Assembly: GCA_958298945.1 (NCBI GenBank)
Contig: OY282609.1
Location: 40,748,954 to 40,812,953 of the forward strand
Length of the DNA: 64,000 bases
Direction: 5' to 3'
From: Atherix ibis
Lineage: Eukaryota; Arthropoda; Insecta; Diptera; Athericidae
Shown piece by piece: positions 1 through 11,607 of the stretch (positions within the stretch are counted from its first letter, which is position 1; each line of letters begins with the position of its first letter). The notes beneath the pieces are model-generated. The model was not told the origin of the DNA. It made no database searches and saw only the letters and a program-made list of their open reading frames with translations. The translations under genes and the position numbers were made by a program.

Positions 1-1420
1 TTCAGTCCAAATTTTCAGTAGAAATCTTAAGTAGAAATTTTCAGTCCAAATTTTCAATTGAAATCTTAAGTTGAAATTTTCAGTAGAAATTTTCAGTAGA
101 AATTGTCAGTAGAAATTTACAGTAGACATTTTTAGTAGAAATTTTTAGTAGAAATTTTGCGTAGATGTTTCCAGTAGAAATTTCAGTAGAAATTATCAGT
201 AGACATTACCAGTAAAAATTTTCATTAGAAATTTTTAGTAGAAATTTTCAGTAGAAATTTTCAGTAGAAATTTTCAGTAGAAATGTTCAGTAGAAATTTT
301 CAGTAGAAACGTTTATTAGAAATTAACAGTACAAATATACAGTAGAAATTTTTCAGTAGAAATTTTCCTTAGAAATTTACAGTAAAATTTTTCAGTAGAA
401 ATAGTTAGTAGAAATTTTCAGTAGGAATTTTCAGAGAAATTTTTAGTAGAAATTTTCAGTAGAAATTTTCAATATAAATTTTCAGTTGGAATTTTCAGTA
501 GAAATTTTAGTGCGAATTATCAGTAGAAATGTTCAGCATAAATTTTTAGTTGAAATTTTCAGTATAAATTTTCAGTAGACATTTTTAGTAGAAATTTCAG
601 TAGAAATTTTCAGTAGAAATTTTCAGGAGAAATTTTCAGTAGAAATTTTCAGTAGAAATTTTCAGTAGATATTTTCAGCAGAAATTTTTAGTAGAAATTT
701 TCAGTAGAAATTTTCATTAGAAATTTTCTGTAGAAATAGTAGATGTTTTCAGTAAGAATTTTCAGAGAAATGTTCAGTAGACATTTTCAGAGAAATTTTC
801 AGAAGAAAGTTTAAGTAGAAATTTTTAGTAGAAATTTTCCTTAGAAATTTACAGTAGAAATTTTCAGTAGAAATTTTCAGTAGAAATTTTCAGTAGAAAT
901 TTTCAGTAGAAATTTTCAGTAGAAATTTTCAGTAGAAATTTTCAGTAGAAATTTTCAGTAGAAATTTTCAGTAGAAATTTTCAGTAGAAATTTTCAGTCG
1001 AAATTTTCAGTAGAAATTTTCAGTAGAAATTTTCAGTCGAAATTTTCAGTAGAAATTTTCAGTAGAAATTTTCAGTAGAAATTTTCAGTAGAAATTTTCA
1101 GTAGAAATTTTCAGTAGAAATTTTCAGTAGAAATTTTCAGTAGAAATTTTCAGTAAAAATTTTCAGTAGAAATTTTCAGTAGAAATTTTCAGTAGAAATT
1201 TTCAGTAGAAATTTTCTGTAGAAATTTTCAGTAGAAATTTTCAGTAGAAATTTTCAGTAGAAATTTTCAGTAGAAATTTTCTTTAGAAATTTTGAATAGA
1301 ATGTTTCAGTAGAAATTTTCAATATAAATTTACAGTAAAATGTTTCAGTAGAAATAGTAAGTAGAAATTTTCAGTAGGAATTTTCAGAGAAATTTTTATT
1401 AGAAATTTTCAGTAGAAATT
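1..1420 (+). repeat. Higher-order unit U1 (1,420 bp)
   Basis: Positions 1 onward and 1421 onward match at a constant offset of 1,420 for the first 200 bases or more (ttcagtcc, aattgaaatc, gcgtagatg, gacattacc in the same order). The unit holds the gcgtagatg block (1-230), the acgtttatt block, the gtgcgaattatc marker near 510, a run of canonical monomers (about 858-1260), and a closing stretch with ctttagaaat (1281), aatataaatttac and cagagaaattttt. Its left edge is set by the window, not by biology. Confidence 0.8.
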
Positions 1421-2680
1421 TTCAGTCCAAATTTTCAGTAGAAATCTTAAGTAGAAATTTTCAGTCCAAATTTTCAATTGAAATCTTAAGTTGAAATTTT
1501 CAGTAGAAATTTTCAGTAGAAATTGTCAGTAGAAATTTACAGTAGACATTTTTAGTAGAAATTTTTAGTAGAAATTTTGCGTAGATGTTTCCAGTAGAAA
1601 TTTCAGTAGAAATTATCAGTAGACATTACCAGTAAAAATTTTCATTAGAAATTTTTAGTAGAAATTTTCAGTAGAAATTTTCAGTAGAAATGTTCAGTAG
1701 AAATTTTCAGTAGAAATTTTCAGTAGAAATTTTCAGTAGAAACGTTTATTAGAAATTAACAGTAGAAATATACAGTAGAAATTTTTCAGTAGAAATTTTC
1801 GGTAGAAATTTTTAGTAGAAATTTTTAGTAGAAATTTTCAGTAGAAATTTTCAGTAGAAATGTTCAGTAGAAATTTTCAGTAGAAATGTTCAGTAGAAAT
1901 TTTCAGTAGAAACGTTTATTAGAAATTAACAGTACAAATATACAGTAGAAATTTTTCAGTAGGAATTTTCGGTAGAAATTTTTAGTAGAAATTTTTAGTA
2001 GAAATTTTCAGTAGAAATTTTTAGTAGAAATTTTCAGTAGAAATTTTTAGTAGAAATGTTCAGTAGAAATTTTCAGAGAAATTTTCAGTAGAAAGTTTAA
2101 GTAGAAATTTTTAGTAGAAATTTTCCTTAGAAATTTACAGTAAAATTTTTCAGTAGAAATAGTTAGTAGAAATTTTCAGTAGGAATTTTCAGTAAAAATT
2201 TTCAGTAGAAATTTTCAGTAGAAATTTTCAGTAGAAATTTTCAGTAGAAATTTTCAGTAGAAATTTTCAGTAGAAATTTTCAGTAGAAATTTTCAGTAGA
2301 AATTTTCAGTAGAAATTTTCAGTAGAAATTTTCAGTAGAAATTTTCAGTAGAAATTTTCAGTAGAAATTTTCAGTAGAAATTTTCAGTCGAAATTTTCAG
2401 TCGAAATTTTCAGTAGAAATTTTCAGTAGAAATTTTCAGTAGAAATTTTCAGTCGAAATTTTCAGTCGAAATTTTCAGTAGAAATTTTCAGTAGAAATTT
2501 TCAGTAGAAATTTTCAGTAGAAATTTTCAGTAGAAATTTTCTTTAGAAATTTTTAATAGAATGTTTCAGTAGAAATTTTCAATATAAATTTACAGTAAAA
2601 TTTTTCAGTAGAAATAGTAAGTAGAAATTTTCAGTAGGAATTTTCAGAGAAATTTTTATTAGAAATTTTCAGTAGAAATT
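1421..2680 (+). repeat. Higher-order unit U2 (1,260 bp)
   Basis: Starts at ttcagtcc (1421) and ends before the next one (2681). The ctttagaaat marker at 1281 recurs at 2541, again 1,260 bp on. It carries two acgtttatt blocks (1740, 1910) about 170 bp apart, a local tandem duplication that U1 lacks, and it lacks the gtgcgaattatc block of U1. The long canonical run at about 2206-2540 is interrupted by tcgaaa variants. Confidence 0.8.
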
Positions 2681-3482
2681 TTCAGTCCAAATTTTCAGTA
2701 GAAATCTTAAGTAGAAATTTTCAGTCCAAATTTTCAATTGAAATCTTAAGTTGAAATTTTTAGTAGAAATTTTCAGTAGAAATTGTCAGTAGAAATTTAC
2801 AGTAGACATTTTTAGTAGAAATTTTTAGTAGAAATTTTGCGTAGATGTTTCCAGTAGAAATTTCAGTAGAAATTATCAGTAGACATTACCAGTAAAAATT
2901 TTCATTAAAAATTTTTAGTAGAAATTTTCAGCAGAAATTTTCAGTAGAAATGTTCTGTAGAAATTTTCAGTAGAAATTTTCAGTAGAAACGTTTATATAA
3001 TTTTCAGTAGAAATTTTCAGTAGAAATTTTCAGTAGAAATTTTCAGTAGAAATTTTCAGTAGAAATTTTCAGTAGAAATTTTCAGTAGAAATTTTCAGTA
3101 GAAATTTTCAGTAGAAATTTTCAGTAGAAATTTTCAGTAGAAATTTTCAGTAGAAATTTTCAGTAGAAATTTTCAGTTGAAATTTTCAGTTGAAATTTTC
3201 AGTAGAAATTTTCAGTAGAAATTTTCAGTAAAAATTTTCAGTAGAAATTTTCAGTAGAAATTTTCAGTAGAAATTTTCAATAGAAATTTTCAGTAGAAAT
3301 TTTCAGTAGAAATTTTCAGTAGAAATTTTCAGTAGAAATTTTCTTTAGAAATTTTGAATAGAATGTTTCAGTAGAAATTTTCAATATAAATTTACAGTAA
3401 AATTTTTCAGTAGAAATAGTAAGTAGAAATTTTCAGTAGGAATTTTCAGAGAAATTTTTATTAGAAATTTTCAGTAGAAATT
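2681..3482 (+). repeat. Higher-order unit U3 (802 bp, internally deleted)
   Basis: Starts with the same ttcagtcc block as U1 and U2 but is only 802 bp. The acgtttatt block is cut: aaacgttta at 2987 runs straight into taattttcag and a canonical run (about 3003-3173), so several hundred bases present in U2 are missing. The ctttag marker follows at 3343. Confidence 0.8.
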
Positions 3483-4337
3483 TTCAGTCCAAATTTTCAG
3501 TAGAAATCTTAAGTAGAAATTTTCAGACCAAATTTTCAATTGAAATCTTAAGTTGAAATTTTCAGTAGAAATTTTCAGTAGAAATTTACAGTAGACATTT
3601 TTAGTAGAAATTTTTAGTAGAAATTTTGCGTGGATGTTTCCAGTAGAAATTTCAGTAGAAATTATCAGTAGACATTACCAGTAAAAATTTTCATTAGAAA
3701 TTTTTAGTAGAAATTTTCAGTAGCAATTTTCAGTAGAAATGTTCAGTAGAAATTTCCAGTAGAAATTTTCAGTAGAAATTTTCAGTAGAAACGTTTATTA
3801 GAAATTAACAGTAGAAATATTCAGTAGAAATTTTTCAGTAGAAATTTTCGGTAGAAATTTTCAGTAGAAATTTTCAGTAGAAACGTTTATATAATTTTCA
3901 GTAGAAATTTTCAGTACAAATTTTCAGTAGAAATTTTCAGTAGAAATTTTCAGTAGAAATTTTCAGTAGAAATTTTCAGTAGAAATTTTCAGTAGAAATT
4001 TTCAGTAGAAATTTTCAGTAGAAATTTTCAGTAGAAATTTTCAGTAGAAATTTTCAGTAGAAATTTTCAGTACAAATTTTCAGTAGAAATTTTCAGTAGA
4101 AATTTTCAGTACAAATTTTCAGTAGAAATTTTCAGTAGAAATTTTCAATAGAAATTTTCAGTAGAAATTTTCAGTAGAAATTTTCAGTAAAAATTTTCTT
4201 TAGAAATTTTGAATAGAATGTTTCAGTAGAAATTTTCAATATAAATTTACAGTAAAATTTTTCAGTAGAAATAGTAAGTAGAAATTTTCAGTAGGAATTT
4301 TCAGAGAAATTTTTATTAGAAATTTTCAGTAGAAATT
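3483..4337 (+). repeat. Higher-order unit U4 (855 bp)
   Basis: Closest relative of U5 to its right: both read gaccaaatttt in place of gtccaaatttt and gcgtggatg in place of gcgtagatg, and both lack one monomer (aattgtcagtaga) present in U1-U3. It holds an intact acgtttatt block (3789) and a second, deleted one (3881) with the same scar as U3. The ctttag marker is at 4198. Confidence 0.8.
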
Positions 4338-4809
4338 TTCAGTCCAAATTTTCAGTAGAAATCTTAAGTAGAAATTTTCAGACCAAATTTTCAATTGAAA
4401 TCTTAAGTTGAAATTTTCAGTAGAAATTTTCAGTAGAAATTTACAGTAGACATTTTTAGTAGAAATTTTTAGTAGAAATTTTGCGTGGATGTTTCCAGTA
4501 GAAATTTCAGTAGAAATTATCAGTAGACATTACCAGTAAAAATTTTCATTAGAAATTTTTAGTAGAAATTTTCAGTAGAAATTTTCAGTAGAAATGTTCA
4601 GTAGAAATTTCCAGTAGAAATTTTCAGTAGAAATTTTCAGTAGAAACGTTTATTAGAAATTAACAGTAGAAATATTCAGTAGAAATTTTTCAGTAGAAAT
4701 TTTCGGTAGAAATTTTTAGTAGAAATTTTTAGTAGAAATTTTCAGTAGAAATTTTTAGTAGAAATTTTCAGTAGAAATTTTTAGTAGAAATTTTCAGTAG
4801 ATATTTTCT
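4338..4809 (+). repeat. Higher-order unit U5, cut by inverted island 1
   Basis: Begins as U4 does (gaccaaatttt, gcgtggatg at 4481) and runs through its acgtttatt block (4644) and several tttttagtag monomers. It stops at cagtagatattttc (4795), where the array switches to the opposite orientation. Confidence 0.75.
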
Positions 4810-4822
4810 ATATTTTCTACTG
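4795..4822. repeat. Head-to-head palindromic junction, island 1 left
   Basis: Arms cagtaga and tctactg flank a 14-base spacer (tattttctatattt). The pairing extends outward to aattttcagtaga on the left and its complement on the right, and imperfectly further because both sides are satellite. The same 28 bases recur at the left edges of islands 2 and 3. Confidence 0.85.
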
Positions 4823-5125
4823 AAAATTCATACTGAAAATTTATATTGAAAATTTCTACTGAAAATTTATATTGAAAATTTCTACTGAAAATTTCTACTG
4901 AAAATTTCTACTGAAAATTTCTACTGAAAATTTCTACTGAAAATTTCTACTGAAAATTTCTACTGAAAATTTCTACTGAAAATTTCTACTGAAAATTTCT
5001 ACTGAAAATTTCTACTGAAAATTTCTACTGAAAATTTTTACTGAAAATTTCTACTGAAAATTTTTACTGAAAATTTGTACTGAAAATTTGTACTGAAAAT
5101 TTGTACTGAAAATTTCTACTAAAAA
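4810..5125 (-). repeat. Inverted island 1 (about 315 bp)
   Basis: Here the + strand reads ctactgaaaattt, the reverse complement of the surrounding array. The island has three parts: a left edge with catactg and two atattg variants, a middle of canonical inverted monomers (about 4880-5030), and a right edge with two tttttactg and three ttgtactg variants. Reverse-complemented, this order (taga, taca x3, taaa, taga, taaa, canonical run, aatata, taga, aatata, tatga) matches the forward block at 9451-9711, apart from run length and one extra taca monomer. Both edges are near-perfect palindromic junctions. Confidence 0.92.
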
Positions 5126-5143
5126 TTTTCAGTAGAAATTTTC
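5108..5143. repeat. Tail-to-tail palindromic junction, island 1 right
   Basis: Arms of 13 bp (gaaaatttctact and agtagaaattttc) are exact complements around a 10-base spacer (aaaaattttc). It could extrude as a hairpin or cruciform. The same junction is at 11572-11607. Confidence 0.85.
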
Positions 5144-7259
5144 AGTAGAAATGTTCAGTAGAAATTTTCAGTAGAAATTTTCAGTAGAAATTTTCAGTAG
5201 AAACGTTTAGTAGAAATTAACTGTACAAATTTACAGTAGAAATTTTTCAGTAGAAATTTTCGGTAGAAATTTTTAGTAGAAATTTTTAGTAGAAATTTTC
5301 AGTAGAAATTTTTAGTAGAAATTTTCAGTAGAAATTTTTAGTAGAAATTTTCAGTAGATATTTTCAGCAGAAATTTTTAGTAGAAAAATTCAGTAGAAAT
5401 TTTTATTAGAAATTTTCTGTAGAAATATTAGATATTTTCAGTAAGAATTTTCAGAGAAATGTTCAGTAGAAATTTTCAGAGAAATTTTCAGTAGAAAGTT
5501 TAAGTAGAAATTTTTAGTAGAAATTTTCCTTAGAAATTTACAGTAAAATTTTTCAGTAGAAATAGTTAGTAGAAATTTTCAGTAGGAATTTTCAGAGAAA
5601 TTTTTAGTAGAAATTTTCAGTAGAAATTTTCAATATAAATTTTCAGTTGGAATTTTCAGTAGAAATTTTAGTGCGAATTATCAGTAGAAATGTTCAGCAT
5701 AAATTTTTAGTTGAAATTTTCAGTAAAAATTTTCAGTAGAAATTTTTAGTAGAAATTTCAGTAGAAATTTTCAGTAGAAATTTTCAGGAGAAATTTTCAG
5801 TAGAAATTTTCAGTAGAAATTTTCAGTAGAAATATTCAGTACCAAGTCTCAGTAGCAATTTTGGGTAGAAATTTTCAGTACAACTCTTAAGTAGACATTT
5901 TCAGTAGTAATTTTCAGTAGAAATCTTAAGTAAAAATTTTCAGCAGAAATTTTCAGTAGAAATATTCAGTAGAAATTTTCAGTAGAAATCTTCAGTAGAA
6001 ATTTTCAGTAGAAATTTTCAGTAGAAACGTTTATTAGAAATTAACAGTAGAAATATACAGTAGAAATTTTTCAGTAGAAATTTTCGGTAGAAAGTTTTAG
6101 TAGAAATTTTTAGTAGAAATTTTCAGTAGAAATTTTTAGTAGAAATTTTCAGTAGAAATTTTTAGTAGAAATTTTCAGTAGATATTTTCAGCAGAAATTT
6201 TTAGTAGAAATTTTCAGTAGAAATTTTCATTAGAAATTTTCTGTAGAAATAGTAGATGTTTTCAGTAAGAATTTTCAGAGAAATGTTCAGTAGAAATTTT
6301 CAGAGAAATTTTCAGTAGAAATTTTTAGTAGAAATTTTCAGTAGAAATTTTTAGTAGAAATTTTCAGTACAAATTTTCAGTAGAAATGTTCCGTAGAAAT
6401 TTTCAGTAGAAATTTTCAGTAGAAACGTTTATTAGAAATTAACAGTAGAAATATACAGTAGAAATTTTTCAGTAGAAATTTTCGGTAGAAAGTTTTAGTA
6501 TAAATTTTTAGTAGAAATTTTCAGTAGAAATTTTCAGTAGAAATTTTCAGTAGAAATCTTCAGTAGAAATTTTCAATAGAAATTTTCAGTAGAAGTTTTC
6601 AGTAGAAATTTTCAGTAGAAATTTTCAGTAGAAATTTTCAGTAGAAATTTTCAGTAGAAATTTTCAGTAGAAATTTTCAGTAGAAATTTTCAGTAGAAAT
6701 TTTCAGTAGAAATTTTTAGTAGAAATTTTCAGTACTAATTTTCAGTAGAAATTTTCAGTAGAAATTTTCAGTAGAAATTTTCAGTAGAAATTTTCAGTAT
6801 GAATTTTCAGTAGAAATTTTCAGTAGAAATTTTCAGTAGAAATTTTCAGTAGAAATTTTCAGTAGAAATTTTCAGTAGAAATTTTCAGTAGAAATTTTCA
6901 GTAGAAATTTTCAGTAGAAATTTTCAGTAAAAATTTTCAGTAGAAATTTTCAGTAGAAATTTTCAGTAGAAATTTTCAGTAGAAATTTTCAGTAGAAATG
7001 TTCAGTAGAAATTTTCAGTAGAAATTTTCAGTAGAAATTTTCAGTAGAACTTTTCAGTAGAAATTGTCAGTAGAAATTTTCAGTAGAAATTTTCAGTAGA
7101 AATTTTCAGTAGAAATTTTCTTTAGAAATTTTGAATAGAATGTTTCAGTAGAAATTTTCAATATAAATTTACAGTAAAATTTCTCAGTAGAAATAGTAAG
7201 TAGAAATTTTCAGTAGGCATTTTCAGAGAAATTTTTATTAGAAATTTTCAGTAGAAATT

Positions 7260-7489
7260 TTCAGTCCAAATTTTCAGTAGAAATCTTAAGTAGAAATTTT
7301 CAGTCCAAATTTTCAATTGAAATCTTAAGTTGAAATTTTCAGTAGAAATTTTCAGTAGAAATTGTCAGTAGAAATTTACAGTAGACATTTTTAGTAGAAA
7401 TTTTTAGTAGAAATTTTGCGTAGATGTTTCCAGTAGAAATTTCAGTAGAAATTATCAGTAGACATTACCAGTAAAAATTTTCATTAGAA
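7260..7489 (+). repeat. 'gcgtagatg' block, copy 6
   Basis: Same 230-bp layout as positions 1-230: ttcagtcc, aatcttaag, aattgaaatc, aattgtcag, tttacagtagac, gcgtagatg (7416), aattatcag, gacattacc, ttcattag. It is preceded by the ctttagaaat and aatataaatttac stretch (about 7120-7190), as in units U1-U4. Confidence 0.85.
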
Positions 7490-8358
7490 ATTTTTAGTAG
7501 AAATTTGCAGTAGAAATTTTCAGTAGACATGTTCAGTAGAAATTTTCAGTAGAAATTTTCAGTAGAAACGTTTATTAGAAATTAACAGTAGAAATATACA
7601 GTAGAAATTTTTCAGTAGAAATTTTCGGTAGAAATTTTTAGTAGAAATTTTTAGTAGAAATTTTCAGTAGAAATTTTTAGTAGAAATTTTCAGTAGAAGT
7701 TTTTAGTAGAAATTTTCAGTAGATATTTTCAGCAGAAATTTTTTGTAGAAATTTTCAGTAGAAATTTTCATTAGAAATTTTCTGTAGAAATATTAGATAT
7801 TTTCAGTAAGAATTTTCAGAGAAATGTTCAGTAGAAATTTTCAGAGAAATTTTCAGTAGAAAGTTTAAGTAGAAATTTTTAGTAGAAATTTTCCTTAGAA
7901 ATTTACAGTAAAATTTTTCAGTAGAAATAGTTAGTAGAAATTTTCAGTAGGAATTTTCAATATAAATTTTCAGTTGGAATTTTCAGTAGAAATTTTAGTG
8001 CGAATTATCAGTAGAAATGTTCAGCATAAATTTTTAGTTGAAATTTTTGGTAAAAATTTTCAGTAGAAATTTTTAGTAGAAATTTCAGTAGAAATTTTCA
8101 GTAGAAATTTTCAGGAGAAATTTTCAGTAGAAATTTTCAGTAGAAATATTCAGTACCAAGTCTCAGTAGCAATTTTGGGTAGAAATTTTCAGTAGAATTC
8201 TTAAGTAGACATTTTCAGTAGTAATTTTCAGTAGAAATCTTAAGTGAAAATTTTCAGCAGAAATTTTCAGTAGAAATTTTCAGTAGAAATTTTCAGTAGA
8301 AATCTTCAGTAGAAATTTTCAATAGAAATTTTCAATAGAAATTTTCAATAGAAATTTT

Positions 8359-8426
8359 CAGTAGATATTTTCAGTAGATATTTTCAGTAGATATTTTCAG
8401 TAGATATTTTCAATAGATATTTTCAG
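8359..8426 (+). repeat. Local run of tagatatttt variants
   Basis: Five of six successive monomers carry the A-to-T change tagaaatttt to tagatatttt (four cagtagat, one caatagat). Clustering of one point variant shows spread to neighbouring monomers. The cluster is duplicated intact at 14769-14836. Confidence 0.8.
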
Positions 8427-9450
8427 TAGAAATTTTTAGCAGAAATTTTCAGTAGAAATTATCTGCAAAAATTTTCAGTAGAAATAGTTAGTAGAAATTT
8501 TCAGTAGGAATTTTCAGAGAAATTTTCAGTAGAAATTTTAAGTAGAAATTTTCATTATAAATTTTCAGTAGGAATTTTTAGTAGAAATTTTAGTGCAAAT
8601 TATCAGTAGATATGTTCAGCATAAATTTTTAGTTGAAATTTCAGTAGAAATTTTCAGTAGAAATTTTTAGTAGAAATTTTCAGTAGAAATATCTAGTAGA
8701 AATTTTCAGTAGGAATATTCAGAGAAATGTTCAGTAGTAATTTTCAGAGAAATTTTCAGTAGAAATTTTCAGTAGGTATTTTCAATAGAAATTTCAGTAG
8801 AAATTTTCAGTAGAAATTTTCAGTAGAAATTTTCAGTAGAAATTTTCAGTAGAAATTTTCAGTAGAAATTTTCAGTAGAAATTTTCAGTAGAAATTTTCA
8901 GTAGAAATTTTCAGTAGAAATTTTCAGTAGAAATTTTCAGTAGAAATTTTCAGTAGAAATTTTCAGTAGAAAGTTTCAGTGGAAATTTTCAGTAGAAATT
9001 TTCAGCATATATTTTCAATAGATACTTTCAGTAGATATTTTCAGTAGAAATTTTTAGTAGAAATCTTAACTAGAAATTTTCAGTAGAAATTTTCTGTAGA
9101 AATTTTTAGTAGAAATTTGCAGTAGAAATTTTTAGTAGAAATTTTCAGTAGAAATTTTCCGTAGATATTTTCAGTAGATATTTTCAGTAGATATTTTCAG
9201 TAGATATTTTCAGTAGAAATTTTTAGTAGACATTTTCAGTTGAAATTTTCAGTAGAAACTTTCTGCAAAAATTTTCAGTAGAAATAGTTAGTAGAAATTT
9301 TCAGTAGGAAATTTCAGAGAAATGTTCAGTAGAAATTTTTTGTAGGAATTTTCAGTAGAAATTTTCAGTGGGAATTATCAGTAGAAATGTTCAGCATAAA
9401 TTTTTAGTAGAAATTTTCAGTGGGAATTATCAGTAGAAATGTTCAGCATA

Positions 9451-9711
9451 AATTTTTAGTAGAAATTTTCAGTACAAATTTTCAGTACAAATTTTCAGTA
9501 AAAATTTTCAGTAGAAATTTTCAGTAAAAATTTTCAGTAGAAATTTTCAGTAGAAATTTTCAGTAGAAATTTTCAGTAGAAATTTTCAGTAGAAATTTTC
9601 AGTAGAAATTTTCAGTAGAAATTTTCAGTAGAAATTTTCAGTAGAAATTTTCAATATAAATTTTCAGTAGAAATTTTCAATATAAATTTTCAGTATGAAT
9701 TTTCAGTAGAA
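9451..9711 (+). repeat. Forward counterpart of the inverted islands
   Basis: Reads, in order: tttttagtag, taga, taca x2, taaa, taga, taaa, canonical run (about 9529-9645), aatata, taga, aatata, tatga, taga. This is the reverse complement of islands 1 and 2, with two taca monomers instead of three or four and a shorter canonical run. I saw no other forward block with the complete order; 15730-15790 has only the aatata/aatata/tatga end. Confidence 0.85.
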
Positions 9712-10037
9712 ATTTTAGTGCGAATTATCAGTAGAAATGTTCAGCATAAATTTTTAGTTGAAATTTTCAGTAGAAATTTTCAGTAGAAATTTTGAGTAGA
9801 AATTTTCAGTAGAAATTTTCAGTAGAAATTTTCAGTAGAAATTTTCAGTAGAAATTTTCAGTAGAAATTTTCAGTAGAAATTTTCAGTAGAAATTTTCAG
9901 TAGAAATTTTCAGTAGAAATTTTCAGTAGAAATTTTCAGTAGAAATTTTCAGTCGAAATTTTCAGTAGAAATAGTAAGTAGAAATTTTTAGTAGGAATTT
10001 TCAGAGAAATTTTTATTAGAAATTTTCAGTAGAAATT

Positions 10038-10254
10038 TTCAGTCCAAATTTTCAGTAGAAATCTTAAGTAGAAATTTTCAGTCCAAATTTTCAATTGAAA
10101 TCTTAAGTTGAAATTTTCAGTAGAAATTTTCAGTAGAAATTTACAGTAGACATTTTTAGTAGAAATTTTTAGTAGAAATTTTGCGTAGATGTTTCCAGTA
10201 GAAATTTCAGTAGAAATTATCAGTAGACATTACCAGTAAAAATTTTCATTAGAA
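10038..10254 (+). repeat. 'gcgtagatg' block, copy 7
   Basis: Carries the full marker order from ttcagtcc to ttcattag, with gcgtagatg at 10181, but lacks the aattgtcag monomer (shared with copies 4, 5 and 9). Its second half is duplicated immediately downstream. Confidence 0.85.
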
Positions 10255-10316
10255 ATTTTCAGTAGAAATTTTCAGTAGAAATGTTCAGTAGAAATTTTCA
10301 GTAGAAATTTTCAGTA

Positions 10317-10435
10317 GAAATTTACAGTAGACATTTTTAGTAGAAATTTTTAGTAGAAATTTTGCGTAGATGTTTCCAGTAGAAATTTCAGTAGAAATTA
10401 TCAGTAGACATTACCAGTAAAAATTTTCATTAGAA
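10317..10435 (+). repeat. 'gcgtagatg' half-block, copy 8 (181-bp tandem duplication)
   Basis: The stretch from gaaatttacagtagac (10317) to ttcattagaa repeats 10136-10254 at an offset of exactly 181 bp (14 monomers less one base). The ttcagtcc half is absent, as expected if the duplication took only the right part of copy 7. Confidence 0.85.
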
Positions 10436-10749
10436 ATTTTCAGTAGAAATTTTCAGTAGATATTTTCAGTAGAAATTTTCAGTAGAAATTTTCAGTAAAA
10501 ATTTTCAGTAGAAATTTTCAGTAGAAATTTTCAGTAGAAATTTTCAGTAGAAATTTTCAGTAGAAATTTTCAGTAGAAATTTTCAGTAGAAATTTTCAGT
10601 AGAAATTTTCAGTAGAAATTTTCAGTAGAAATTTTCAGTAGAAATTTTCAGTAGAAATTTTCAGTCGAAATTTTCAGTAGAAATAGTAAGTAGAAATTTT
10701 TAGTAGGAATTTTCAGAGAAATTTTTATTAGAAATTTTCAGTAGAAATT

Positions 10750-10966
10750 TTCAGTCCAAATTTTCAGTAGAAATCTTAAGTAGAAATTTTCAGTCCAAAT
10801 TTTCAATTGAAATCTTAAGTTGAAATTTTCAGTAGAAATTTTCAGTAGAAATTTACAGTAGACATTTTTAGTAGAAATTTTTAGTAGAAATTTTGCGTAG
10901 ATGTTTCCAGTAGAAATTTCAGTAGAAATTATCAGTAGACATTACCAGTAAAAATTTTCATTAGAA
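10750..10966 (+). repeat. 'gcgtagatg' block, copy 9
   Basis: Full block with gcgtagatg at 10893, preceded by the same aatagtaag / tttttagtaggaa / cagagaaattttt stretch as copy 7 (offset 712 bp between the two ttcagtcc starts). Copies 7-9 therefore form a local expansion specific to macro-unit 1. Confidence 0.85.
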
Positions 10967-11206
10967 ATTTTCAGTAGAAATTTTCAGTAGAAATGTTCAG
11001 TAGAAATTTTCAGTAGAAATTTTCAGTAGAAATTTTCAGTAGAAATTTTCAGTAGAAACGTTTATTAGAAATTAACAGTAGAAATATTCAGTAGAAATTT
11101 TTCAGTAGAAATTTTCAGTAGAAATTTTTAGTAGAAATTTTTAGTAGAAATTTTCAGTAGAAATTTTTAGTAGAAATTTTCAGTAGAAATTTTAAGTAGA
11201 AATTTT

Positions 11207-11234
11207 CAGTAGATATTTTCTATATTTTCTACTG
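11207..11234. repeat. Head-to-head palindromic junction, island 2 left
   Basis: Identical in its 28 bases to 4795-4822 (arms cagtaga / tctactg, 14-base spacer). Confidence 0.85.
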
Positions 11235-11589
11235 AAAATTCATACTGAAAATTTATATTGAAAATTTCTACTGAAAATTTATATTGAAAATTTCTACTGA
11301 AAATTTATATTGAAAATTTCTACTGAAAATTTCTACTGAAAATTTCTACTGAAAATTTCTACTGAAAATTTCTACTGAAAATTTCTACTGAAAATTTCTA
11401 CTGAAAATTTCTACTGAAAATTTCTACTGAAAATTTCTACTGAAAATTTCTACTGAAAATTTCTACTGAAAATTTCTACTGAAAATTTTTACTGAAAATT
11501 TCTACTGAAAATTTTTACTGAAAATTTGTACTGAAAATTTGTACTGAAAATTTGTACTAAAAATTTGTACTGAAAATTTCTACTAAAAA
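11222..11589 (-). repeat. Inverted island 2 (about 368 bp)
   Basis: Same left and right edges as island 1 but about 52 bp longer: one more atattg pair on the left and one more ttgtact monomer (ttgtactaaaaa) on the right. The identical edges show that islands 1 and 2 are copies of one inversion carried along in the 6.4-kb duplication, not two inversions. Confidence 0.92.
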
Positions 11590-11607
11590 TTTTCAGTAGA
11601 AATTTTC
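11572..11607. repeat. Tail-to-tail palindromic junction, island 2 right
   Basis: Identical to 5108-5143: 13-bp exact complementary arms around aaaaattttc. Confidence 0.85.

Larger units (their letters stand above)
4810..11221 (+). repeat. Domain 1 macro-unit 1 (about 6.41 kb)
   Basis: Runs from inverted island 1 to inverted island 2. Markers match macro-unit 2 at near-constant offsets: island start 6,412; island end 6,464; gtgcgaatta (5671) 6,437; accaagtctc (5841) 6,437; gcgtagatg (7416) 6,371; second accaagtctc (8155) 6,410; tagatatttt cluster (8359) 6,410; ttttttgtagg (9336) 6,358. Colinearity holds from about 4.8 to 9.42 kb. The section 9.42-11.2 kb, with three gcgtagatg blocks, differs from the end of macro-unit 2. 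This is a segmental tandem duplication of already complex satellite. Confidence 0.85.

Noticed and set aside
4795..5143. Island 1 as an insertion sequence or foldback transposon
   Set aside because: Its interior is only inverted satellite monomers. There is no coding sequence, and the ends are satellite junctions rather than terminal inverted repeats with a target-site duplication.
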